Below are positions 7,459 to 16,174 of a stretch of 42,303 nucleotides of DNA, piece after piece (positions within the stretch are counted from its first letter, which is position 1; the number at the start of each line of letters is the position of its first letter). The DNA comes from Methylobacterium isbiliense. Its GTDB lineage: Bacteria > Pseudomonadota > Alphaproteobacteria > Rhizobiales > Beijerinckiaceae. The DNA lies in contig NZ_BPQQ01000096.1 of assembly GCF_022179325.1 (NCBI RefSeq), positions 1 through 42,303 on the forward strand. The letters are read 5' to 3'. The notes beneath the pieces were generated by a model. It ran no database searches, had not been told where the DNA came from, and saw only the letters and a program-made list of their open reading frames with translations. Both the position numbers and the translations under genes were made by a program.

Positions 7459-8259
7459 TCATCCCGCCTCGCCGGAGCGTGTGGAGAAGCGCCAGTGTGC
7501 GGTGCGGCGCTCGACCTGCTGGACGAGCGCGCCGAACAGGACGACGAGAAGCACGACCAGCAGGATGCCGGCGAAGACGTGCGGGCTGTCGAGCAGGGTG
7601 CGATAGCGCGAGATGAGGTAGCCGATGCCTTCCGAGGACGTCAGCATCTCGGCGACGACCACGCCGACGATGACCAGCGCCCCGCCCACCCGGAACGCGG
7701 ACAGCACCGTCGGCATCGCGGCCGGCAGCAGCACCCGCCCGATGACCTGCCAGCGCGAGGCGCGCATGCTGCGCGCGACGGTCAGGTACTGCCGGTCGAT
7801 CGTCTGGATGCCGGCCATCGTGCCGAGCAGGCAGGGCAGCATGCCGTAGACGCTGGCGAAGACGATCTTCGATTGCGGGCCGATGCCGAACCACGCGGTG
7901 AAGAGCGGGTAGAGGATGACGATCGGCACGGCGTAGAGCCCGGAGGCCAGCGGCTGGAGCGTCCGCCGCAGCGGAGCAACCGAGCCGATCAGCAGACCGA
8001 GCCCGATTCCCAACCCACACGCCACCAGCATCGCGATGCCGATCGCCCGCAATGTGTGGAGCAGGTGCGCGCCGTACTCCGCCGCCGATCCGACCAGGGC
8101 GGCGAGCGTCTGCGACAGGGCGGGCAGGAAGAGCTGCGGGACCAGCCCGAGACGCGGCAGGGCCTCCCACAGAATCAGGACCGCAATGCCGAGCAGGAGC
8201 CGCACCGCCGCGGGCGAGAGGGCCGGCCGCGCTGCCGAGGACGCCATCGCGAGGCTCAT
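7459..8259 (-). CDS. NitT/TauT-type ABC transporter permease (second of the operon)
   Basis: The 266-residue inner-membrane protein has about six membrane segments and the BPD-type permease loop (RSMRASRWQVIGRVLLPAAMPTVLSAFRVGGALVIVGVVVAEM). That is the EAA-like motif contacting the ATPase in SsuC/TauC-type systems. Its start overlaps the stop of the ATPase gene by four bases (ATGA), showing translational coupling. With the other permease (9128-9907) it probably forms a heterodimeric channel. Confidence 0.88.
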   Translation of the reverse strand: MSLAMASSAARPALSPAAVRLLLGIAVLILWEALPRLGLVPQLFLPALSQTLAALVGSAAEYGAHLLHTLRAIGIAMLVACGLGIGLGLLIGSVAPLRRTLQPLASGLYAVPIVILYPLFTAWFGIGPQSKIVFASVYGMLPCLLGTMAGIQTIDRQYLTVARSMRASRWQVIGRVLLPAAMPTVLSAFRVGGALVIVGVVVAEMLTSSEGIGYLISRYRTLLDSPHVFAGILLVVLLVVLFGALVQQVERRTAHWRFSTRSGEAG

Positions 8260-9128
8260 CCTTCGCTGACCTGATGGCGGATCTGTCTCCAGATCCGCTC
8301 GCGCAACTCGGCGAAGTGCGGCGTGGACATCATCTCGTAGGTCCGCGGACGCGGCAGCGCGACCTCGATCCGGTCGATGATCCGGCCGGGGCGCGCCGAC
8401 ATCACCACGATCTCGTCGGCCAGATAGGCGGCCTCCGACAGGGAGTGGGTCACGAACACCACGGTCTTGCCCGTCTCCGCCCAGATGCGCAGGAGTTCGT
8501 CGCCCATCGTGATCCGGGTCTGCTCGTCGAGCGCGGCGAACGGCTCGTCCAGCATCAGGATGGACGGATTCTGCACCAGCCCGCGCGCGATCGAGACGCG
8601 CTGCTTCATGCCGCCCGACAATTCGTGCGGGTAGCGGTCCTCGAAGCCCTGCAATCCGACGAGGGCGAGCTTCTCGCGCGCCCGCGCGGCCCGCTCCGCC
8701 TTCGGCACCCTGCGCAGGGAGAGCGGGAACTCCACGTTGTCCTGCGCGGTGAGCCAGGGATAGAGGCTCGCCTCCTGGAAGACGACGCCGACCACGTCCG
8801 GATCCGGCTCGGTCATCGGCCGGCCGCCGCAGACGATGGTGCCGGCCGTCGGCTTGGTCAGGCCCGTCATCATCATCAGGAGCGACGACTTTCCGCAGCC
8901 GCTCGGCCCGACGATCACCACGAAGCGCCCCGGCGCGATCGCGAGGTCGATCTCGTCGAGAGCCTTCGTGACCCGGCCGGAGACGTCGTAGGTGTGGGAC
9001 ACGCCCGCGACGCTCACCGCCCCCGGCGCAGAGGCGACGATCCGCAGCGGCGCCTTCGCCTCGCTGCGCGGGACGGCGGATGCCGAGGCAGGGCTGCCGG
9101 CCGTGGTGCCCCTGGCCATGGTCGACAT
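8256..9128 (-). CDS. NitT/TauT-type ABC transporter ATP-binding protein
   Basis: The 290-residue ATPase has Walker A GPSGCGKSS (74-82), the Q-loop VVFQEASLYPW, signature LSGGMKQR, Walker B ILMLDEPFAALD and a switch histidine in VFVTHSLSEA. The FQE--LYPWLT segment is typical of SsuB/TauB/NrtD-type importers. I chose the ATG at 9128 because it overlaps the stop of the upstream permease (TGATG); a second ATG three codons later is possible. The 35-residue N-terminal extension before the domain is Ala/Ser-rich. It energises the importer with the permeases on both sides. Confidence 0.92.
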   Translation of the reverse strand: MSTMARGTTAGSPASASAVPRSEAKAPLRIVASAPGAVSVAGVSHTYDVSGRVTKALDEIDLAIAPGRFVVIVGPSGCGKSSLLMMMTGLTKPTAGTIVCGGRPMTEPDPDVVGVVFQEASLYPWLTAQDNVEFPLSLRRVPKAERAARAREKLALVGLQGFEDRYPHELSGGMKQRVSIARGLVQNPSILMLDEPFAALDEQTRITMGDELLRIWAETGKTVVFVTHSLSEAAYLADEIVVMSARPGRIIDRIEVALPRPRTYEMMSTPHFAELRERIWRQIRHQVSEG

Positions 9129-9907
9129 CAGCTCCTCCAGTGCTCGCACCGGGCCTCGAACCAGCGCACGGCTTCGTTGAACAGGATGGCGGCGGCGGCG
9201 ATCAGCAGGATGCCCGCCAGCAGCTCCTTCAGCATGTAGTTCTCGCCCCAGCTGGCGATGAGCTGCCCGAGGCCTGCGCGCGACGCGTACATCTCCGCCA
9301 GCAATATGCCGGTCAGATTGAAGATCATCGCGAGGCGAACCGCTTCGAGCAGGATCGGCGCCATCGCCGGCATGTAGACGCGCCACGCGATCTGCCACGG
9401 CGAAGCCCCGTAGGCGCGAGCGACGCGGACGTGATCGCTCTTCACCGAGTCCAGGGCGGAGAAGCTGCTGATCAGCACGATGAAAATGGTCGAGAAGACG
9501 CCGAATCCGACCTTCTGTCCGAAGTTGATGCCGAAGGCGAGGATGAACATCGGCAGGAAGATCGTCTTCGGGATCGAGAAGATGAGGAAGACGATCGGTT
9601 TCAGGATCGCGCTCCAATAGGAGCTCTCGGAGATCGCGAAGCCGAGCGCGACGCCGAGCGGCACCGCGATCGCGAAGGCGACCAGCACTTCGGCCAACGT
9701 CACGCCGACGCTCGCCAGGAAAGCGGGGCGCCCGAGCAGAGAGACCGCGGTCGCCAGCACCTCGCCGATCGGCGGCAGCAACTCCGGCGTCATCACGCCG
9801 AACCACAGGCTCGCCTGCCAAGCCGCCGCGATGGCGCCGACGAGCCCGATCCAGGAGAGAAGCCCGCCCAGCCGTCGCGCGGCCGAACGACGGAAGGCGG
9901 CCGCCAT
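9128..9907 (-). CDS. NitT/TauT-type ABC transporter permease (first of the operon)
   Basis: The protein of about 259 residues has the BPD transport domain with around six membrane helices and the coupling loop RVARAYGASPWQIAWRVYMPAMAPILLEAVRLA. I give the ATG at 9907. A GTG at 9919 would overlap the stop of the binding-protein gene as GTGA, a common coupling arrangement, and would add four residues; no ribosome-binding sequence decides between them. Its stop overlaps the start of the ATPase gene by one base. Confidence 0.85.
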   Translation of the reverse strand: MAAAFRRSAARRLGGLLSWIGLVGAIAAAWQASLWFGVMTPELLPPIGEVLATAVSLLGRPAFLASVGVTLAEVLVAFAIAVPLGVALGFAISESSYWSAILKPIVFLIFSIPKTIFLPMFILAFGINFGQKVGFGVFSTIFIVLISSFSALDSVKSDHVRVARAYGASPWQIAWRVYMPAMAPILLEAVRLAMIFNLTGILLAEMYASRAGLGQLIASWGENYMLKELLAGILLIAAAAILFNEAVRWFEARCEHWRS

Positions 9908-9915
9908 CGCGGGCG

Positions 9916-10908
9916 TCACGCCACGACGACGGGGGTGAAGGCCGAGGTGTAGATCTGGTCCGGCGGCGCCAGGTTCTTGAACCCGCCGAGCCGTGCGAGA
10001 TCCTCGGCGGTCTGGACCTGCTCGGCCGTGAACCTGCCGTCGGGCGAGAGCTTCAGGAAGGTCTCCTCGAATTCCTGCGCGGCGACCGGTTCCGAGATGC
10101 CATTGACCTCCGCGATGATCTTGATCGCCTCGTCCCGGTTCTGCTGAAGGTAGGCGACCGCGCCGTAGAGCGCCTTCAGCGCCGCGCGCAGCATCTCGGG
10201 CTGCTTGTCGATCAGCGCGTCGGGCGCCGACCAGCTCACGGCGAGGTGGGACGGGATGGCCGTCGCGTAATCGAGCAGCGACAGGGTCTGCTTGGCCTGC
10301 AGGGTCTGGAAGCTCAGAGGCGAGTAGACCACCCCGGCATCGACGTTGCCCGAGAGCAGGTTGGGCACCAAGCCGCCGCCGCCCAGCGGCACGCTGACGA
10401 AGTCGAGCTTGTACTGGGCGCGCGTCCACAACGCCATGAAGTCGGAGAGCGAGCCGGCGGTGGTGATGCCGACCTTCTTGCCGGCGATGTCCTTCACGTC
10501 CTTGATCGGCGAGCCGGTCTTGACAAGGAGACGCCAGCCCGTGTTGGCGCTGGCGGAGAGGGCCAGGATCTTGGTGTTGACGCCGCGGCTGCGGCCGGTG
10601 GCGATCTGGGAGACGAGACCGGTGATGATGTCGGCCGCCCCGGCCGCCTGAGCCTCGAAGGCCTCGCCACCGCTGCGATACACGGTCAGCTCGGGATCGA
10701 GGCCGGCTTTGGCGAACAGGCCCCGCTTCACCGCGACATCCGCCACCACCGACGGCCACCACGTCTTCGTGGCGAGCCCGATCCGGACCTTCTGGGGTGC
10801 CGCGCGCAGGGGAGGGGCGCCGAGCGCCAGCGAGGCGGCTCCGGCCACGAGGCCGAGAGCCGCGCGGCGCGACACCCCTGCCGTCTCCGTCGGAACGATC
10901 CTCTCCAT
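9916..10908 (-). CDS. NitT/TauT-type ABC transporter substrate-binding protein
   Basis: The 330-residue periplasmic protein belongs to the NMT1/SsuA-like family. A Tat-like signal (SRRAALGLVAGAASLALGAPPLRAAPQ) is followed by KVRIGLATKTWWPSVVADVAVKRGLFAKAGLD and the hinge segments DIITGLVSQIATGRSRG and DIAGKKVGITTAGSLSDF. Related proteins bind sulfonates, nitrate, pyrimidine precursors or aromatic acids. The ligand is unknown; the enzymes flanking it in the operon suggest an amide- or ureido-bearing molecule. A GGAGG-like site (gaggaatgc region) precedes the start at 10908. The gene is 48 bp downstream of the isochorismatase-fold gene. Confidence 0.88.
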   Translation of the reverse strand: MERIVPTETAGVSRRAALGLVAGAASLALGAPPLRAAPQKVRIGLATKTWWPSVVADVAVKRGLFAKAGLDPELTVYRSGGEAFEAQAAGAADIITGLVSQIATGRSRGVNTKILALSASANTGWRLLVKTGSPIKDVKDIAGKKVGITTAGSLSDFMALWTRAQYKLDFVSVPLGGGGLVPNLLSGNVDAGVVYSPLSFQTLQAKQTLSLLDYATAIPSHLAVSWSAPDALIDKQPEMLRAALKALYGAVAYLQQNRDEAIKIIAEVNGISEPVAAQEFEETFLKLSPDGRFTAEQVQTAEDLARLGGFKNLAPPDQIYTSAFTPVVVA

Positions 10909-10956
10909 GCATTCCTCCCGATTCTCGTGTCGATTATCCCGCCGGCGGATGCGGGC

Positions 10957-11592
10957 CTAGGCGACGGCCTGCACCGCGCCGAGGTAGCCCACGATGTCGT
11001 CGACCGGCATCACATCCCCGTACTTGAGGTCGATGTCGATCAGGCTCTGCGCGTGCGCGTCCAGCAGCCGATCGGCGGTGGCTTCACGCGCCACGATGGT
11101 CCGGAAGCCGTACGAGCAGGCATCCACCGCGCTCGCCCGGACGCAGCCGCTCGTCGTGCAGCCGGCGATGATCAGGGTGTCGACGCCGTCCGCCCGCAGG
11201 TCCTCCGCGAGCGCCGTGCCGAAGAAGCAGCTCGCGAAGCGCTTGACGAGAATGCGGTCGCTCGGCGCACGCCTCAGCCTTGGATCCTGCTCGACCCCCT
11301 CGCTGCCGAGGATCAGCGCGTCCAGACCCGTGATCTTGGCCCGCCAGATCCCGGATTGCGTGCGCGGGTCGTCGTAGGCGATCGCCGAAAGATGGACAGG
11401 GATGCCGGCCGCGTGGGCGGCATCGAGCAGGCGGTTGGCCTCGTCGATCGCGGGCGCCATGTCGGCGCCGAGGCTAGCCTCCGGCGCCGTGAAGGCGCGG
11501 GTGAGATCCACCACGAGCAGCGCCGGCCTGCGGCCGGGGCCGACGCGGCGGCCGAACCCGCGCTCCCTGACCTTCGCGATCTCGCTCGCCAT
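10957..11592 (-). CDS. Isochorismatase-fold cysteine amidohydrolase (N-carbamoylsarcosine amidase/maleamate amidase type)
   Basis: Counted from the ATG at 11592, the 211-residue protein has the family's catalytic triad: Asp29 in LLVVDLTRAF, Lys117 in LVKRFASCFFGT and Cys150 in GCTTSGCVRAS. The KR-AS-FFGT and GCTTSGCVRAS segments are those of N-carbamoylsarcosine amidase and NicF-type maleamate amidase rather than of true isochorismatases. These enzymes hydrolyse a C-N bond with release of ammonia (with carbon dioxide for carbamoyl substrates). I prefer 11592 over a longer frame to 11679 because AGGA lies five bases before it and the longer N-terminus is unlike the family. It is the first gene of the ABC-transporter operon, so it probably attacks the imported compound. 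The substrate is unproven. Confidence 0.82.
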   Translation of the reverse strand: MASEIAKVRERGFGRRVGPGRRPALLVVDLTRAFTAPEASLGADMAPAIDEANRLLDAAHAAGIPVHLSAIAYDDPRTQSGIWRAKITGLDALILGSEGVEQDPRLRRAPSDRILVKRFASCFFGTALAEDLRADGVDTLIIAGCTTSGCVRASAVDACSYGFRTIVAREATADRLLDAHAQSLIDIDLKYGDVMPVDDIVGYLGAVQAVA

Positions 11593-11725
11593 CCCGTTCC
11601 TCGCCCATGGCAGCGGTTCTTGAACGCCGTCTGCCTTGCGGCCAGCATTGCGCACTTTCGGTCCTGTGATTATGGGCAATGATCAGAAAATAATTTTTCC
11701 GATCCGACGATAATGCGAGGCCGGG
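11593..11725. promoter_or_regulatory. Divergent promoter region of the amidohydrolase-ABC operon and its lysR gene
   Basis: This short intergenic segment is much more AT-rich than its surroundings between 11665 and 11715. It contains an inverted pair ATTAT (11669-11673) and ATAAT (11690-11694), a plausible LysR-type (T-N11-A) binding region placed between divergent genes. Exact promoter boxes are not clear. Confidence 0.4.
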
Positions 11726-12754
11726 ATGGCGCCGGGCGAGGGGACCATCAACGACGCCAGCATCCTGTCGCTGCGCTGCTTCGCGGCCGTCGTGGAGACG
11801 CAGAACTTCTCGGCGGCGGCGCGTCAGCTGCGCGTAGCGCCGTCCTCCGTGACCAAGGGCATTCAGCTCCTGGAGCGGGCGGTCGGCGTCGCGCTGTTTC
11901 ACCGGACGACGCGGCGCATGACCGTGACCGAGGCCGGTGCGCGCTTCTACGAGCAGTGTGTCAGCATCCTGACGCAGCTCGACAGCGCCACCGCGGCGAT
12001 GGCCGCCGAGAAGGCGCTCGGCGGCAACCTGCGGATCACCGTTCCGCCGTCCTTCGCGTCGGCCATCCTCGGCCCGCGCCTGCCGGATTTCCTGAAGCTG
12101 CATCCGGCGATGTCCATCGACGTGATCGTGACCAGCGACACGCCCGACCTGATCGCGGGCCGAATCGATGTGGCCGTCGTCGTGCAGGACGAGCCGTCGA
12201 CCAAGCTGACGCACCTCTTGCTGGCCGCCTGCCCGCGCGTGCTCTGCGCCTCGCCCGGCTATCTCGAGCGTCACGGCATGCCGCGCGAACCGGCCGATCT
12301 CGTCCGGCACCACTGCATGTCGAGCCGCTTCTCCGACCTCGCCGAGACGTGGCATTTCAACCGGGGCGACCGTCAGGAGAGCATGCGGGTGTCGAGCACG
12401 CTCCTGTCGAGCAGCGGCGAGCTGCTGCGCCACGCCTGCATCAATGGCGGCGGGATCGCGAATCTCTACTCCTTCCACGTCCGCGACGACCTGGAGAGCG
12501 GCCGGCTCGTCCGCGTGCTGCCGGACTACGTGCCGCGCCCGAAGACCATCTACGCGGTCATTCCCCATCGTCAGATCCTGCGTCCTCAGACGAAGGCCTT
12601 CCTCGGTTTCGTGAGCGGTTTGGTCGCGAGCGCGCTCGGGGAGCAGGCGACCGCCAGCTTGGCGCCTCAGCTCGAGCGTATGGTGGTCCAGATCAACTCC
12701 CGCCGAAGCGGACCCAGACTCGGCGCAGAAAGGTCATCAAGAAGGAAGACCTAG
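11726..12754 (+). CDS. LysR-family transcriptional regulator
   Basis: The 342-residue protein has the N-terminal LysR helix-turn-helix (SLRCFAAVVETQNFSAAARQLRVAPSSVTKGIQLLERAVG, about residues 14-55, then LFHRTTRRMTVTEAGARFYEQC). The effector domain is of the CrgA-like subgroup (GNLRITVPPSFA). The C-terminus (SRRSGPRLGAERSSRRKT) is a basic extension beyond the usual 300-residue length. It is transcribed away from the amidohydrolase-ABC operon, the classic arrangement for control of the divergent operon. The inducer is probably the imported compound, by inference. Confidence 0.9.
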   Translation: MAPGEGTINDASILSLRCFAAVVETQNFSAAARQLRVAPSSVTKGIQLLERAVGVALFHRTTRRMTVTEAGARFYEQCVSILTQLDSATAAMAAEKALGGNLRITVPPSFASAILGPRLPDFLKLHPAMSIDVIVTSDTPDLIAGRIDVAVVVQDEPSTKLTHLLLAACPRVLCASPGYLERHGMPREPADLVRHHCMSSRFSDLAETWHFNRGDRQESMRVSSTLLSSSGELLRHACINGGGIANLYSFHVRDDLESGRLVRVLPDYVPRPKTIYAVIPHRQILRPQTKAFLGFVSGLVASALGEQATASLAPQLERMVVQINSRRSGPRLGAERSSRRKT

Positions 12755-12814
12755 AGCAGACCCGCTGGCAGCCTGATCGGATCCTGCTCAGGCCGGCCGG
12801 CTACGGGCCGCAGA

Positions 12815-13435
12815 TCAGGCGCGCAGCCATTCCCGTCCGGACTCGGCGTCCTCGTCGGTCAGCGCATGGCCGCACGTGAGCGTGCGGAAGCTGGTCTCGG
12901 CACCCTGGTTCCGGAGGGTCGCGGCGAGGTCCTCGCTCAGACCCGGTGGCGCGATCGGGTCGGACGCCCCGGCGATGAGCAGGATCGGCGTCCCGCGCAA
13001 GGAGGCACGGGGCTCGGCCCGCAGCGGGTTCACGGCGCGCAGCAGCACGGCGCCAGCGAAGACGGCCTCATGCTGCTGCAGGATCGCGGCCGCGACGTTC
13101 GCGCCGTTCGAGTAGCCCACCGCGATCGGCGGCGCGAGGCCGTAGAGCTCGCGGGCGGCGGTGATGAACCGCGCGAGTTGAGCCGCGTGGCGCAACACCG
13201 CGTCCTCGTCGAAGACGCCGTCGGCCAGCCGGGGGAAGAAGCGCAGCTTGCCCTGTTCGCTGACGCGGCCCCGGATGGCGAGGACAGCGCTGCCGGGCGA
13301 GAGGGTCAGGGCGAAGGGCAGGAGCTCCGTCTCGTCCCCGCCCGTGCCGTGCAGCAGAACCAGCGGCGGCGATCCCGGCATCGCGGCCGGACGGACGACG
13401 TGGTGGAACGCGTCGGGCACCTCAGAGGCGCTCAT
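12815..13435 (-). CDS. Alpha/beta hydrolase (MhqD-like carboxylesterase family)
   Basis: The protein of about 206 residues is a small alpha/beta hydrolase. The oxyanion segment LLHGTGGDETEL, nucleophile elbow VGYSNGANVA (Ser), acid GASDPIAP (Asp) and the His of TCGHALTDED are all present. The RLADGVFDEDAVLRHA stretch is typical of MhqD/YdfO-like hydrolases linked to quinone or aromatic metabolism. I use the ATG at 13435 because GAGGA sits just upstream; it overlaps the end of the carboxymuconolactone-decarboxylase-like gene by 14 bp, so the two are co-translated. Substrate unknown. Confidence 0.85.
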   Translation of the reverse strand: MSASEVPDAFHHVVRPAAMPGSPPLVLLHGTGGDETELLPFALTLSPGSAVLAIRGRVSEQGKLRFFPRLADGVFDEDAVLRHAAQLARFITAARELYGLAPPIAVGYSNGANVAAAILQQHEAVFAGAVLLRAVNPLRAEPRASLRGTPILLIAGASDPIAPPGLSEDLAATLRNQGAETSFRTLTCGHALTDEDAESGREWLRA

Positions 13436-13976
13436 GCCATTCCTCAAGGCCGATCTGCAGCGGCAGCAGGATGCGCACGACGCAATTGTACCACGCGAGG
13501 GTCAGCACGAGTTCGAGGCGCTGCTTGTCGTCAAGCACGCCGCAGAGATCGCCCCAGAGGGCATCGTCCACCCGGCCTGACCGCGTAACGGCCTGCGCGA
13601 AGCGCATCACGATGCGCTCGGCATCGGAGAAGACCGTGGCGGTCTCGAAATCGGCGATGGCGTTCAGCTTCTCACGGCTCACCCCTGCCTTGACGGCGGA
13701 GTTCCAGTGATGCGCCACTTCGTAATCCGCCTTGGTCTCCAATCCGACCGTGATGACCGCGAGCTCCCGCAATTGGCGGTCGAGCAGCCTGCTCCGGCGC
13801 AGCGACATCGCCATGGCGAGCACCCCGTCGCAGAGGTCCGGCGCGTTGGCGATGGCGAGGAAGATGTTCTCGACCGGGTTGCCCCGCAGCGCCTCCAGCC
13901 GGTCGAACAGATCCTGGTTGTCGGGTCCGACGCTCGCCCGGCTGGCATAGGCGATGCGGCTGGTCGTGGATTCCAT
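13422..13976 (-). CDS. Carboxymuconolactone decarboxylase family protein
   Basis: The protein of about 184 residues, from the ATG at 13976 with AGAAGGG upstream, has the all-helical CMD/AhpD fold pattern: LDRQLRELAVITVGLETKADYEVAHHWNSAVKAGVSREKLNAI. The Cys-X-X-Cys pair of AhpD-type peroxidase reductases is absent (the equivalent place reads EVAHHW), so it is closer to the true carboxymuconolactone-decarboxylase side. Such proteins act in protocatechuate-type ring cleavage or are uncharacterised. It forms an operon with the alpha/beta hydrolase downstream and faces a LysR gene. No pca genes are adjacent, so a role in the beta-ketoadipate pathway is not supported by context. Confidence 0.82.
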   Translation of the reverse strand: MESTTSRIAYASRASVGPDNQDLFDRLEALRGNPVENIFLAIANAPDLCDGVLAMAMSLRRSRLLDRQLRELAVITVGLETKADYEVAHHWNSAVKAGVSREKLNAIADFETATVFSDAERIVMRFAQAVTRSGRVDDALWGDLCGVLDDKQRLELVLTLAWYNCVVRILLPLQIGLEEWHERL

Positions 13977-14085
13977 TCTGCGGCCCTTCTGACACTCCGC
14001 TGCGACGCTACCGAGCCCGCCACGATTGACATAGTGATTTGTTTGCATGTGAAGCATCGATGCCGTCACTGGATGGAAAGGCCCG

Positions 14086-14994
14086 ATGGAGCTGCGCCAT
14101 CTTCGCTACTTCGTCGCCCTGGCGCGCGAGCTCAGCTTCACCCGGGCCGCCCGCCAGACCCATGTCACGCAGTCGACGCTCTCGCATCAGATCCGCCGCC
14201 TGGAGGAGGAACTGCAGCAGCGGCTCTTCGAGCGGGTGGGCAAGCGGGTTCGCCTGACACAGGCCGGGCAGATCCTGCTCCCCGGCGTCCTCCGCTCCCT
14301 GGCGGAACTGGACGATGGTTTGAGAGCGATCAGCGCGCCGGCCGAGGCTCTCTCCGGTCAGGTCCGGATCGGGGCCAGCCAGACCTTCACCCTCAACCTG
14401 CTCCCCGCCTGCCTCGCGACCTACCTGACCGACCATCCCGGAGTCAGGATCACGGTCGAGGAGTTGTCGGCCGATGCGATCGAAGCGCGGCTCGCCGCCG
14501 AGGCGATCGATCTCGGCGTCGCATATCGGCCGAGGGATTTGGAGCGCGTCTCGTTCGAGCCGCTGTTTCAGGACAGGCTGATGCTCGTCGTCGGGTCCGA
14601 GCACCGCTTCGCGCGGCGCAAGCTCGTCCGCATGGCGGAGCTCCACAACCAGCCCCTGGCGCTCTTCACGCCGGAATTCGCGACCCGGCGGCTGATCGAC
14701 GACTGCTTCCGCGGAACCGGCGCGACGCCCCGCGTGATGGCCGAGATGACGACGATCGGGCCGATCCTAGGTCTCGTCCGCTGTCACCCGATCGCCGCGA
14801 TCCTGTCCGCGCAGGCCTTGCCGGGCAGTGCCGGCTTGAGGGCGATCCCGCTCGACCATCCCGCTCTGGTGCGGACCTGGGGCGCCCTGCTGCGACGCGA
14901 CCGGCCGATGTCCGCCGCAGCCCATGCCCTGCTCGGGCTGATCCGGGCCGAATGCCGAAGCCTCGGCACCGGTACGGCCGCGCTGGCCGGATGA
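14086..14994 (+). CDS. LysR-family transcriptional regulator (CynR/CatM-like)
   Basis: The 302-residue regulator starts MELRHLRYFVALARELSFTRAARQTHVTQSTLSHQIRRLEEELQQRLFER, a textbook LysR helix-turn-helix, followed by the effector domain (SGQVRIGASQTFTLNLLPACLATYLTDHPGVRI). Length is normal. It is divergent from the carboxymuconolactone-decarboxylase and hydrolase genes with a 109-bp intergenic region (13977-14085) that contains an AT-richer core. It probably controls that pair and itself. Confidence 0.92.
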   Translation: MELRHLRYFVALARELSFTRAARQTHVTQSTLSHQIRRLEEELQQRLFERVGKRVRLTQAGQILLPGVLRSLAELDDGLRAISAPAEALSGQVRIGASQTFTLNLLPACLATYLTDHPGVRITVEELSADAIEARLAAEAIDLGVAYRPRDLERVSFEPLFQDRLMLVVGSEHRFARRKLVRMAELHNQPLALFTPEFATRRLIDDCFRGTGATPRVMAEMTTIGPILGLVRCHPIAAILSAQALPGSAGLRAIPLDHPALVRTWGALLRRDRPMSAAAHALLGLIRAECRSLGTGTAALAG

Positions 14995-15274
14995 GTGCGG
15001 ATCCGGCATTGCTCCCGTAGCGGCGCGCCGTGCCCGATCATCGCGCATGGACCTCGCGGACGCCGTCACCTCCGTTCGCCGGAATTGCTTCCGAGACCGC
15101 ATCGGTCGACCGGCATGGCGTCGCGGAGAAGCGGGGGGAGGGGGCCGGCCACGCGCCGTCTCCGGATCTCGGCTCCCGGCCGGGGCGCCGATCGTGCGCT
15201 TCGTGCCCTTCTGGGCGGCACCCGAGGGACCGTCCGGCCCCGCCGGAGCAGACGGCCGTCCGCTGACCTTGTCG
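14995..15274. other. Intergenic stretch without a recognisable gene
   Basis: This 280-bp segment lies between the convergent ends of two LysR genes. Frames that cross it have no recognisable domains. I see no strong terminator hairpin. Confidence 0.5.
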
Positions 15275-16174
15275 TCAGAGCGTGACCGTCTTCAGTTCAC
15301 GCCGCAGGAAGTCCAGCAGCAGCCGGATCTTGGGCGGCACGAGCGCACTTGGCCGGTAGGCCGCGTAGATCGGGATCGCATCCTCCGGCTCGAAGGCCTG
15401 CAGGATGGGACGCAGGCGTCCGGCGCGGATATCCTCGCCGACGCGCAGGTCGGTGACGCGGCCGATCCCGAGCCCGGCGATCACGGCTTCGTAATTGCCG
15501 TGGCCGCCGTTGACGACGTAGTTGCCGTGGACCTTGAGCTTGAGCGGGCGCCCGTCGACGACGAACGACCACTCGTTGCTCATCAACCCGAGGCGGCTCA
15601 TCAGCACGCAGTTGTGGGTCAGGAGGTCCCGCGGTGTCGCGGGAGTGCCGTATCGCTCCAGGTAGGAGAGCGCCGCGCAGACGATCTGGCGGCTGGACGC
15701 CACCTTGACGATCACCGCGGCCGAATCCTTGGGCACGCCCCATCGCAGCGCCACGTCGTGGTCCGAGAGCGTCGGGTCGGTCTCGTCGTCCGAGAGGTCG
15801 AGATGGACCCGGAGCTGCGGGTGCTGCGCGAGAAACCGCGGCAGGACCGGGATCAGGCGGTGGAGGCCGATCATGATCGGACTCGTCACCCGCAGCGTGC
15901 CGCGCGGCTCGCCGCCGAACTCGCCCACGACCAGTTCCATCTCGGCGATCTCCGCGAGGATGCGGTTCGACCGCCGGTGGTAGGTTTCGCCGGCCTCGGT
16001 GAGCGAAAGGCGACGCGTGGTGCGATCGAGGAGCCGCACGCCGAGGCGGCGCTCCAGCCCGTCGACGCGCCGGCAGACCGCGGATCGCGTGACGCCGAGC
16101 TGCTTTGCGGCCGCGGCGAAGCTGCCGCTCTCGACCACCTGGGCGAAGACCTGCATGTCGCTACCGCTGCTCAC
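15275..16174 (-). CDS. LysR-family transcriptional regulator of the EthD/PRISE/TRAP operon
   Basis: The 299-residue protein has the LysR helix-turn-helix (MQVFAQVVESGSFAAAAKQLGVTRSAVCRRVDGLERRLG, then LLDRTTRRLSLTEAGETYH) and a CrgA-type effector domain (PRGTLRVTSPIMIGLHRLIPVLPRFL). It is divergent from the operon that begins at 16348, with 173 bp between them, so it is the likely regulator of that pathway. The intergenic region is AT-richer around 16190-16215. Confidence 0.92.
   Translation of the reverse strand: MSSGSDMQVFAQVVESGSFAAAAKQLGVTRSAVCRRVDGLERRLGVRLLDRTTRRLSLTEAGETYHRRSNRILAEIAEMELVVGEFGGEPRGTLRVTSPIMIGLHRLIPVLPRFLAQHPQLRVHLDLSDDETDPTLSDHDVALRWGVPKDSAAVIVKVASSRQIVCAALSYLERYGTPATPRDLLTHNCVLMSRLGLMSNEWSFVVDGRPLKLKVHGNYVVNGGHGNYEAVIAGLGIGRVTDLRVGEDIRAGRLRPILQAFEPEDAIPIYAAYRPSALVPPKIRLLLDFLRRELKTVTL

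Noticed and set aside
12755-12814. Possible hairpin GAGCAG/CTGCTC between lysR and the alpha/beta hydrolase
   Set aside because: The arms are short and the loop is long. A bidirectional terminator is plausible here, but this sequence does not show it convincingly.
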